Assembly: GCA_945926705.1 (NCBI GenBank)
Contig: CAMEMA010000049.1
Coordinates: 1 to 7,044 of the forward strand
Source of the DNA: an uncultured Clostridia bacterium
GTDB lineage: Bacteria > Bacillota > Clostridia > Oscillospirales > Acutalibacteraceae
Reading direction: 5' to 3'
DNA: 7,044 bases
Both the position numbers and the translations under genes were made by a program. The notes under the pieces are model-generated. The model was not told the DNA's origin. It searched no databases and worked only from the letters and a program-made list of their open reading frames with translations. Shown here one piece after another: positions 1 through 5,959 of this stretch; position 1 is the stretch's first letter, and each line of letters begins with the position of its first letter.

Positions 1-2639
1 CCCGGAGCATCGACAAGAGTAAAATATGGTAAAAAATCATTAAGAGTACCTGTGTTACCATACCCGAGCACAAGGAGCTTTATATCAGAACCGGAGTTAA
101 TTGCTGTTGTATTGCCGGATTTAATATAGACTCTACTATTTTCTTTAACTTCCCTTACCATCAAATATTTGTTTGCAGGTATGACTATAGGATTTTCTTC
201 ACTGCCGATTTTATTAACACCATTTGTTAATCTAAATTGCGTAAAAGTTTTTATCATATTAGAAATAAGGTCAATAATAGACTTTTCAGTAATTGTTACT
301 CCAGATGTTCCTCCTTTTGCGCCGGAACTCATACTTACACCGTATTTAGCCAATGTATTCCACAAATTGTAATCTTGAATTTCAATATTATCCCCCGAAT
401 GGTTAGCCGCTAAAAACTTAAAGCCTTCGGCGGAAAAAGTACAAGTTTTTTCATCAACGACTATATTTTTTGCATATATCTCGTAAGAGCTGTTCGTCGG
501 AGAAGCAATTATATTTGTTCTCTTATTTTCAATAGTGCTATCATCAAAATCATATAAAGTTATATTGGAATAAACACAAAATGACTCCGATAAAATGTAA
601 AAATTTCCATATAAGTCGACATTTTGAAATTTAGCGCATCCCCTTATGGCGTTGCTGTACTTATTTTTATTGGTATTAATAAATTCTTTTTTACCTTGTA
701 TAATATTTGAAGGGTCTTTATATCCTGAATATAAAAAGATATCGAATACTTCATCTGAATTACAATCTTTACTGTAACATTTTAATACAGCATTGTTTCC
801 CATAGCAATATCATAAGTTGTACTGTTTTGCTGGGTTTTATAAAACTTAAAAAGATATCCAAGTGTGTCAGAGCTTGAATCAGCTTTTTCATAGCTGCTT
901 TTTCCAGGAATATTATAGCCATATATATTAACGTTTTGAGAAAAAGTAACGGTAGTACTGCTGCTGCTTGTAAAATCTTCGGTGTAAGTTGAAACCATGT
1001 ATAAATCTGTTTCTAAAGTAAGAGTCTCCGCAAATTTAGTAAGACTTGAAATGTTGTTACCTGAACTGTCTGTCATTATTTGGCTTAAACTATTATCTTT
1101 ATAAAAATATCCAATATCACTTCCAATTTCTTTGTAGTAGTATGAAATATTATGTTTAACCATAACAATATTGATTCCATCTGTCTCTATTATATATTCA
1201 TCGCTTGTAGTTAAAAAATATTTGGCAAATTTCTTAGCTGAATCTTCATCTATCGCTTTAGCAATCACCACAGATCCACCTGAATTAAGTGTATCTTCAT
1301 CTTTTGACTTAACATATATCTTGCTTTCATTTATACTATCTAAATCTATATACTTACCTTTATCGATAGCTAAAGGGTTTGTTATAGTTCCCAAATTAAA
1401 TTTGCTACGCTCTAATACAAATTTTTTAGCCGTATTAATAAGTTTTGATAGAGAAGAAATATTACTGGCATCATAAACATCAATTTGGTCACTTGACATC
1501 TGCAAATGACATTCAGTATTGTTTATATTTTCAATTCCATATTCATAACAAGTGTTAAGTGAAATATCATCTCGAATTGTAATAGTAGATTCATCATAAA
1601 GTGAAATTAAGCTTTTAGAAAATTTTAAATTTGAACTATTACTTATTTTTAAATTATTAATATCGATAAAAACGCTTTTGTTTGAAGATAAAAAATTTTT
1701 AAAGCCATCTTCTATTTCTGAATCGTTAAAATCATAAACAGTAGTTTTTCCAATATCGACAGCATCTGCGTTAGGTACTCCTTCGAGTGCAATACGAAAA
1801 TTACCATAAATATTCGTATTATTTATATTACCGTATCCATGGAGGAGGTTACTGTAAGATTTTTTGTTTTCATTTATAAACTGCATACAGTCAAAATTTA
1901 TTGATGCAGGATTATATACGGACGATGTAAAGATATCAAAAGTATCATCCGAGTTTGCGCATTTACTATGAATATTAAAATGCGTATTTGAATTAACTTT
2001 ATTAAATATATAGTATCTTGCTAATATCTTATACTCATAATCTTCCTCGACAGAGTCTCCCCCTGCATATCCATCATCATTTCCCCCTGCATATCCATCA
2101 TCATTTCCCCCTGTATATCCATCATCATTTCCCGTTTCATATTCATTGAATTGAGGATTCGTATCTATTTTAAAGAGGTAACCCAGTGTACCGGAATTGC
2201 TTTCTGTATCTGTTTCGTAATAGCTTTTTCCTTCTATATTAAATCCATAAACATCTATATCTTCAGAAAATGTCGCCAATACTTCGTAATCATTGATAAC
2301 TTCTGTATATGTTGAAACCATATATAAATTAGTTTTCTGATTTATATTTTCCAAAAATTTTCCAAGTGTAGATATTTCTTCTGTTTTCCCTGTTTCTTCC
2401 GAATATGAAGTCATCACATTTGTCAAGCTTCCATCGGTATAAAAATAGCCTATATCTGCACCCGGCTCTTTGTAATAATAGATACCTTTAGGAAATGTAA
2501 TAATCTTTCCTTTTTCGCTTATTGAAAGACTGGTTGTAAATTTTGCATAGGAGACGGAAAGCATTAAAATTGTAATTATACAAAGAGAAAAAAGCAAAAA
2601 TATAACATTCTTGTTCTTGAATTTTTTTACTCTCTTCAA
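1..2639 (-). CDS. Very large secreted repeat protein with SipW-class signal peptide (3' end outside window)
   Basis: I do not recognise a family for the mature protein. The frame is open with no stop from the TTG at 2639 to the window edge, giving 879 complete codons; the C-terminus is missing. A perfect GGAGGTG Shine-Dalgarno lies 6 bases before this TTG. An in-frame ATG at 2654 overlaps that site and has no RBS of its own, so I prefer TTG. Residues 1-12 are basic (KRVKKFKNK), about 13-30 are hydrophobic, then SVSYAKFTTSLSI matches the signal-peptide box of the two TasA-like proteins in this window. The mature part has two diverged copies of one module (about 52-461 and 498-858). Shared landmarks are YYYKE-x-G-x-DIGYFY, LYMVSTYTE, TLGYLFK, FDIF, YGNF and [IV]Y[VI]KS. 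It is rich in Ser, Asn, Tyr, Ile and Asp. It begins 28 bases after the DUF5305-like gene, so it is probably cotranscribed. Likely an exported surface or matrix protein; anchoring cannot be judged without the C-terminus. Confidence 0.85.
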   Translation of the reverse strand, partial: MKRVKKFKNKNVIFLLFSLCIITILMLSVSYAKFTTSLSISEKGKIITFPKGIYYYKEPGADIGYFYTDGSLTNVMTSYSEETGKTEEISTLGKFLENINQKTNLYMVSTYTEVINDYEVLATFSEDIDVYGFNIEGKSYYETDTESNSGTLGYLFKIDTNPQFNEYETGNDDGYTGGNDDGYAGGNDDGYAGGDSVEEDYEYKILARYYIFNKVNSNTHFNIHSKCANSDDTFDIFTSSVYNPASINFDCMQFINENKKSYSNLLHGYGNINNTNIYGNFRIALEGVPNADAVDIGKTTVYDFNDSEIEDGFKNFLSSNKSVFIDINNLKISNSSNLKFSKSLISLYDESTITIRDDISLNTCYEYGIENINNTECHLQMSSDQIDVYDASNISSLSKLINTAKKFVLERSKFNLGTITNPLAIDKGKYIDLDSINESKIYVKSKDEDTLNSGGSVVIAKAIDEDSAKKFAKYFLTTSDEYIIETDGINIVMVKHNISYYYKEIGSDIGYFYKDNSLSQIMTDSSGNNISSLTKFAETLTLETDLYMVSTYTEDFTSSSSTTVTFSQNVNIYGYNIPGKSSYEKADSSSDTLGYLFKFYKTQQNSTTYDIAMGNNAVLKCYSKDCNSDEVFDIFLYSGYKDPSNIIQGKKEFINTNKNKYSNAIRGCAKFQNVDLYGNFYILSESFCVYSNITLYDFDDSTIENKRTNIIASPTNSSYEIYAKNIVVDEKTCTFSAEGFKFLAANHSGDNIEIQDYNLWNTLAKYGVSMSSGAKGGTSGVTITEKSIIDLISNMIKTFTQFRLTNGVNKIGSEENPIVIPANKYLMVREVKENSRVYIKSGNTTAINSGSDIKLLVLGYGNTGTLNDFLPYFTLVDAP
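66..1148 (-). repeat. Protein-level repeat, module copy 2 (about residues 498-858)
   Basis: Second copy: YYYKEIGSDIGYFY, LYMVSTYTE, TLGYLFK, SKDCNSDEVFDIF, DLYGNF, LYDFDDSTIE, QFRLTN and VYIKSG. It is about 50 residues shorter than copy 1, partly because it lacks the Gly/Asp tandem repeat. The copies are joined by about 36 residues. A third copy could follow outside the window. Confidence 0.8.
1257..2486 (-). repeat. Protein-level repeat, module copy 1 (about residues 52-461)
   Basis: First copy of the internal duplication in the large secreted protein. In order it holds YYYKEPGADIGYFY, LYMVSTYTE, TLGYLFK, the Gly/Asp tandem repeat, SKCANSDDTFDIF, NIYGNF, VYDFNDSEIE, KFVLER and IYVKSK. Each except the Gly/Asp repeat has a counterpart in the same order in copy 2. 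The copies are similar as protein but clearly diverged, so the duplication is old. Confidence 0.8.
2058..2132 (-). repeat. 24-bp in-frame tandem repeat, about 3.1 copies, encoding NDDGY[AT]GG
   Basis: Three near-identical 24-base units plus a 3-base remainder encode NDDGYTGG, NDDGYAGG, NDDGYAGG at about residues 171-194 of the large secreted protein. The only change seen between the units is in the Ala/Thr codon. The near identity of the units, against the divergence of the flanking modules, suggests recent expansion. The product is probably a flexible acidic linker. Confidence 0.9.
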
Positions 2640-2645
2640 TTCCGT

Positions 2646-2652
2646 CACCTCC
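2646..2652 (-). promoter_or_regulatory. Shine-Dalgarno that selects a TTG start for the large secreted protein
   Basis: GGAGGTG on the minus strand, followed by ACGGAA and then TTG at 2639-2637. It is a perfect anti-SD match at good spacing. The alternative in-frame ATG (2654-2652) lies on top of this site and is preceded only by T/A-rich sequence. Confidence 0.75.
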
Positions 2653-2667
2653 ATTTAAAAAATAATA

Positions 2668-3702
2668 TTAAGTTTCTTCTTTATTTTTCAAAAAATACCT
2701 GTATACAATCTCTCTATCGATTATAAGGAAAAGTCCTTCGGAGCCTTGATTTATTTCTTTAAATAAAATCGGTTTTTCAGTGCAATCTCTGGCATTCATT
2801 AAGTCATCAAAATCTTTCATATCTATTATCGTACAATTACTTAGAACCGGTATTTCTAACACTTCCGATATGAATCGGTTATATCTATGCAGTATCTTGT
2901 TTTTCGTTCCTTCATAGGAAGACACTTTTTTAATATTTTTAATAGATTTATTTATAAAAAAACATATATAACATAACGATGGTAATAGAAGAACTGCAGC
3001 AAAAATATAACATAACCAGTTAATAGTTTTGTTATTGCTTACTTCCGTTTTGTCACCTTCGTTGTCTATTTCCTGATTGCTTATTTCCATTTCAATTGCT
3101 TCGTTTTTAAGCGGTATATTAAGTGTTATAAAGCTTTTATCTAAAATTAAGTTTTCAAATCCTTCGCTTTTGCCTTCCAAGCTTACAGAAAGTATCACAC
3201 TAAGCGTGGCGCCGGAAGAGCCGAGCTTATAATCTTGTATGAAGTTTTGTATGATTGAACTGTATTCTTCATAGTTTATACTTATTGGCTGGTTTAATTC
3301 TACGTTAGAGCTATTTTCAAAATTAACTACTTTTTCTTCCATTAGGCATTTGCTGGTATCATAAATGATTTTTTTGTCATTTGCACTGTCTGTGACTTTA
3401 CTGTAAGCTGTTATTCCATACTTACAGGTGTAATTCATTGGTTTGTTTCCTTTAAAATTATAATGATAGTCAATATCTATGTGATCTATCAAATTTGCTA
3501 TATACTTTCTTCCTTTTTCCAAATATTCTTCTGTGAAATAATGATTAGGTTTCAAGTATACTTTGTAATCTGCATCGCCGTGTTCGGTGTAATGCAATTT
3601 TCTTTCATTTTTATAATTCAATCCAAAATTTATAAGAAATCCTGAAATCAAAACTAATATTCCACTTAAGATTAAAAACGAAAACTTTTTTAATTTAATC
3701 AT
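2668..3702 (-). CDS. DUF5305-like bitopic membrane protein
   Basis: 344 residues, ATG start, with AGGAGA (3711-3716) 8 bases upstream. The sequence shows a transmembrane segment at about 8-29, an extracellular domain at about 30-226, a second transmembrane segment at about 228-250, and a cytoplasmic tail at about 251-344. After TM1 comes DYKVYLKPN followed by YLEKGRKYIANLID-x-I-x-[IV]DYHYNF. The tail has HRYNRFISEV, DFDDLMNA and KPILF. This topology and these segments resemble DUF5305 proteins as I remember them; that family often lies beside ER-type signal peptidases and SipW-class signal-peptide proteins. Its biochemical role is unknown, and no catalytic motif is visible. Extracellular Cys93 and Cys119 could pair. 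The gene starts 17 bases after the signal peptidase stop and ends 28 bases before the large secreted gene, so one operon is likely. I infer a helper in export, assembly or anchoring. The family call is from memory of family features, not a search. Confidence 0.7.
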   Translation of the reverse strand: MIKLKKFSFLILSGILVLISGFLINFGLNYKNERKLHYTEHGDADYKVYLKPNHYFTEEYLEKGRKYIANLIDHIDIDYHYNFKGNKPMNYTCKYGITAYSKVTDSANDKKIIYDTSKCLMEEKVVNFENSSNVELNQPISINYEEYSSIIQNFIQDYKLGSSGATLSVILSVSLEGKSEGFENLILDKSFITLNIPLKNEAIEMEISNQEIDNEGDKTEVSNNKTINWLCYIFAAVLLLPSLCYICFFINKSIKNIKKVSSYEGTKNKILHRYNRFISEVLEIPVLSNCTIIDMKDFDDLMNARDCTEKPILFKEINQGSEGLFLIIDREIVYRYFLKNKEET

Positions 3703-3719
3703 AAAAATTATCTCCTATT

Positions 3720-4865
3720 TTAAAAGTTTGACTGATTAACTAACCATACTGTAGGTAATCCGATGAAAGGTATTCTGAAAATAGCTATTCCTATAACTTC
3801 TTCCTCGCTTATAACATAATTATCCGAATCATTGTTGTGGTCCCCTTTTGTTACGAATCGGCGTTCATTTTCATCAGGAATTATGGTTACAATCCTATGA
3901 ACTACTATTTTTTGATACTTCTCATAAACAAGAATATCTCCAATATTTAAATCTTTTATTTCGTCTTTATCTAATTTTCTAACTAATATACCATCACCTG
4001 TATTTATTGTAGGTTCCATTGATCCGGAACCAACAGCTGCAATAAAATACTTAAATATCGAACTTACAAGCATTATGAAGATAATCATTAAAAGAATTAA
4101 AATGGAGCAAAACACTTTTGTTATTCTTTCATATTTTTTTTCGCGTAGTACTAATTTATTATGTTTTTTAAATATACTGTAAAAAGAAATAAAAAGCACT
4201 ATCGGTAAGATAGTATTTAGTATTGATTGAATATATAGTCCCGTGTTGGGAATTATTGGAATAAAATATTCTGCCGCTTTAATTATTATTCTATAAAACA
4301 TTGCGGGCTTATAGTTTTCAGTCTTTAAACAGATATACGTAAATGCAATACTACTGAGTAAAGACGGTATAACATAAAGTCCAAACACCTCTATTGAATC
4401 ACTTATATCATTGAAGTTACATTTGCGAATTAAGTCCGAGACATCACATAAAGCAAGTACGACTGATATCAGAACCATGCTGAATTTTGAATGTTTTGAA
4501 CTTGAAATAACAATGTACCTGAAAAATTCCAAAACAGCAATTTCCAAAACATTTGTGAAAATAAATATAAACCAATTTGAACCTGAATAACGATTATTAT
4601 AGAAACCGCAAACCAGTCCCAAAATATATATAAAAGTGTAATATAATCCCAGAACGATAATTATCGTGTAAATAGAGTCTTCCACAAATCTGTTATTGCA
4701 GGTTCTAAATCCGTAAATACGTGTTAAAATAAAGGAAGCAATCGCAAAAATGATACTTATTATTAGCGGATTGCTTAAATTGAACCAAATACACGCGGAA
4801 GAAAAAGTAAAAAGCAAAATCAACTCTAAAAAAATCGTTATATTCACATTAGTTGTTTTCTTCAT
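3720..4865 (-). CDS. sipW: ER-type (SipW-like) signal peptidase I with long multi-membrane N-terminal domain
   Basis: 381 residues. The catalytic part is C-terminal: GSGSMEP gives nucleophile Ser282, VVHRI gives His323 (the Ser-His arrangement of ER/archaeal/SipW enzymes rather than the bacterial Ser-Lys dyad), and KGDHNNDSD supplies Asp342 and Asp348, six apart as in Sec11. A final hydrophobic stretch (about 357-376) ends the protein. Bacillus SipW is about 190 residues. Here about 275 extra N-terminal residues form roughly eight membrane segments (about 8-28, 32-50, 64-86, 97-121, 128-142, 158-180, 196-230, 251-275). An AAGGATG Shine-Dalgarno lies 7 bases before the ATG. The enzyme should cut signal peptides at the outer face of the membrane; the neighbouring SipW-class secreted proteins are the obvious clients. 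It starts 87 bases after the upstream TasA-like gene with no clear terminator between. The symbol is given by similarity of type, not proven orthology. Confidence 0.9.
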   Translation of the reverse strand: MKKTTNVNITIFLELILLFTFSSACIWFNLSNPLIISIIFAIASFILTRIYGFRTCNNRFVEDSIYTIIIVLGLYYTFIYILGLVCGFYNNRYSGSNWFIFIFTNVLEIAVLEFFRYIVISSSKHSKFSMVLISVVLALCDVSDLIRKCNFNDISDSIEVFGLYVIPSLLSSIAFTYICLKTENYKPAMFYRIIIKAAEYFIPIIPNTGLYIQSILNTILPIVLFISFYSIFKKHNKLVLREKKYERITKVFCSILILLMIIFIMLVSSIFKYFIAAVGSGSMEPTINTGDGILVRKLDKDEIKDLNIGDILVYEKYQKIVVHRIVTIIPDENERRFVTKGDHNNDSDNYVISEEEVIGIAIFRIPFIGLPTVWLVNQSNF

Positions 4866-4952
4866 ACTTTTTCATCCTTCTTTCTTGATATTTATTTTCA
4901 TATAGTTAAGTAGTTAGAGTAATTTATTTAATTGGTTAGAATGAAAAGATTT

Positions 4953-5708
4953 TTAACCAACCGCCCCTGCTGTCCCGTCTACAGATACCCACTTTCCTGT
5001 AAATACACCAAATTCAAGACTCTCTCCTGTAAATGTAGTATTGCCCGGTATGGAATCTAGTGGGTTTCCATCACTATCTTTGTATGTTGCATCAACTCTA
5101 AGTACCAAGTACATTTCATTGTCTTTATTAAGAGAATAACCTTGAAAATTCGAACCCATCTCATTATCATCTATACAAGCAGTTTTACATGCATCTGATG
5201 TTGTGGGTTTTATGCCCACTTTAAAAAGCTTAGCATTGTAAGTTACAGTATAATTTGTTTTTGTTCCGTCATCGGCATAATAACTATGAGTTATAGTACT
5301 ACCACTTGCAGGCAGGGATTTAGATGTTGGAGGTTCACTTAATTGTGCTATAGCAGTACCATTATTTTTTATAGTGAATACGTAATAAAATGTGTCATCT
5401 AAATTTGCGAGTTGCAAACCTGTTATACTAATATTTGTGTGATCAGCATCATCGTCACCCTTTTTCCAATCGACTGTTCCAGTTGAGTAATCGCTGTCAC
5501 TGGTTTTTGAACCTTGTGTTACAAAAATCTCCCCCGTGCTGGGTAAATGGTCAAATTGAACATTCCACTTATTATCTGCAGTTCCTTGTAAACCAATCTT
5601 CAAATTTGTAGAAAATGCTGCGTATGCTACGGATAAAACTCCCAGTATACACAAAATTGTAATTGCCATAATATTGCGCTTAGATTTGCTGTTTGTACTG
5701 TTTTTCAT
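4953..5708 (-). CDS. TasA/camelysin-like secreted fibre-type protein with SipW-class signal peptide
   Basis: 251 residues, ATG start, with AAAGGAG 8 bases upstream. Residues 1-12 are polar and basic, about 13-28 are hydrophobic, then SVAYAAFSTNLKIGLQGTAD; cleavage is likely around Ala30. The AAF...G-T-x-D pattern parallels the TasA mature start. A central FYYVFTIKNNGTAIAQL matches the strand with 'NNG/NEG' typical of this fold, and the end LEFGVFTGKW resembles the C-terminal strand of TasA. Cys174 and Cys178 form a close pair (CKTAC). TasA-type proteins form extracellular matrix fibres and are processed by SipW, which fits the peptidase gene directly downstream. The protein is paralogous to the one at 5960-6634. 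I infer a fibre subunit; a camelysin-type protease role is less likely because I see no HExxH. A well-formed promoter and a duplicated leader lie upstream. Confidence 0.8.
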   Translation of the reverse strand: MKNSTNSKSKRNIMAITILCILGVLSVAYAAFSTNLKIGLQGTADNKWNVQFDHLPSTGEIFVTQGSKTSDSDYSTGTVDWKKGDDDADHTNISITGLQLANLDDTFYYVFTIKNNGTAIAQLSEPPTSKSLPASGSTITHSYYADDGTKTNYTVTYNAKLFKVGIKPTTSDACKTACIDDNEMGSNFQGYSLNKDNEMYLVLRVDATYKDSDGNPLDSIPGNTTFTGESLEFGVFTGKWVSVDGTAGAVG

Positions 5709-5760
5709 TGTTTATTCTCCTTTCAATTAAACTGTTGGAATTATAAATTAAATTATTGTA
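5706..5760 (-). repeat. Leader repeat, proximal copy (joins the TasA-like gene at 4953-5708)
   Basis: On the minus strand this copy reads AATTTAATTTATAAT, 12 variable bases, ATTGAAAGGAGAA, 6 bases, then ATG. The same two blocks, with the same 6-base gap to an ATG, occur in the distal copy. The proximal copy drives translation of the real gene. Confidence 0.7.
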
Positions 5761-5769
5761 CATACACAC

Positions 5770-5784
5770 TTATAATTTTTTCAT
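5770..5784 (-). other. Candidate leader mini-ORF (MKKL, stop)
   Basis: ATG AAA AAA TTA TAA, with an AAAGGAG site (5793-5799) 8 bases upstream, the same spacing as the real gene. It could be a translated leader peptide that affects the downstream gene, or the remnant start of a duplicated, lost signal-peptide gene. The sequence alone cannot decide. Confidence 0.35.
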
Positions 5785-5841
5785 AATGTTTTCTCCTTTC
5801 AATATAAATTTTCAGTACTTATTATAAATTAAATTTTTATA
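5782..5841 (-). repeat. Leader repeat, distal copy with an abortive start
   Basis: On the minus strand it reads AATTTAATTTATAAT, 17 variable bases, ATTGAAAGGAGAA, 6 bases, then ATG. Both blocks are identical to the proximal copy. Here the ATG opens a reading frame that stops after four residues. The TATAAT within the first block is the -10 box of the best promoter in this region. Confidence 0.7.
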
Positions 5842-5849
5842 AATATCAA
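5821..5849 (-). promoter_or_regulatory. Sigma-A-type promoter for the TasA-like gene and probably the downstream run
   Basis: On the minus strand, -35 TTGATA (5849-5844), a 17-base spacer, then -10 TATAAT (5826-5821). The expected transcript start is near 5814, giving a leader of about 105 bases that contains both Shine-Dalgarno copies. The proximal TATAAT (5745-5740) lacks a comparable -35 and is weaker. Confidence 0.6.
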
Positions 5850-5871
5850 CTATAAAATTAAATTTTTATAA
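5826..5871 (-). repeat. 17-bp direct repeat overlapping the promoter
   Basis: The same 17 bases (minus strand TTATAAAAATTTAATTT) occur at 5826-5842 and 5855-5871, starting 29 bases apart. One copy occupies the promoter spacer and the other lies just upstream of the -35. This could be a pair of regulator sites, but such AT-rich words also recur by chance. Confidence 0.35.
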
Positions 5872-5921
5872 TTTTTTATCAAAAATATAAATAAAATATC
5901 AATATACAAAACAATATAAGA

Positions 5922-5936
5922 AATTAACACTTAATT
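5922..5936 (-). terminator. Weak AT-only dyad after the TasA-like gene at 5960-6634
   Basis: AATTAA-GTG-TTAATT on the minus strand, 6-bp arms with a 3-base loop, followed by a T-rich stretch. It lies 24 bases past the stop. With no G-C pairs in the stem, termination would be inefficient at best, so this is a tentative call. Confidence 0.2.
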
Positions 5937-5959
5937 ATTTTAATAAATTTTGCTACGGT

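Larger units (their letters stand above)
5709..5959. other. AT-rich intergenic region between the two TasA-like genes
   Basis: 251 bases, overwhelmingly A/T. It holds a sigma-A-type promoter, a tandemly duplicated leader with two Shine-Dalgarno sites, a five-codon mini-ORF and a weak AT-only dyad near the stop of the upstream gene. No G+C-rich terminator is seen, and there is no further gene. Confidence 0.8.

Noticed and set aside
169..372. Plus-strand open frame of 67 residues
   Set aside because: Antisense shadow of the large secreted gene, with no ribosome binding site and no sign of independent coding.
1171..1476. Plus-strand open frame of 101 residues
   Set aside because: Antisense shadow of the large secreted gene. 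The minus-strand frame carries the repeated protein module.
2058..2132. CRISPR array or minisatellite unrelated to coding
   Set aside because: The units are contiguous without spacers, 24 bp long and in frame, so they encode a peptide repeat.
3463..3645. Plus-strand open frame of 60 residues
   Set aside because: Antisense shadow of the DUF5305-like gene. Its hydrophobic look comes from antisense reading of AT-rich codons.
4866..4952. Terminator or promoter between the TasA-like gene and the signal peptidase gene
   Set aside because: No convincing hairpin with a T-tract and no well-spaced -35/-10 pair is visible in these 87 bases, so read-through is more likely.
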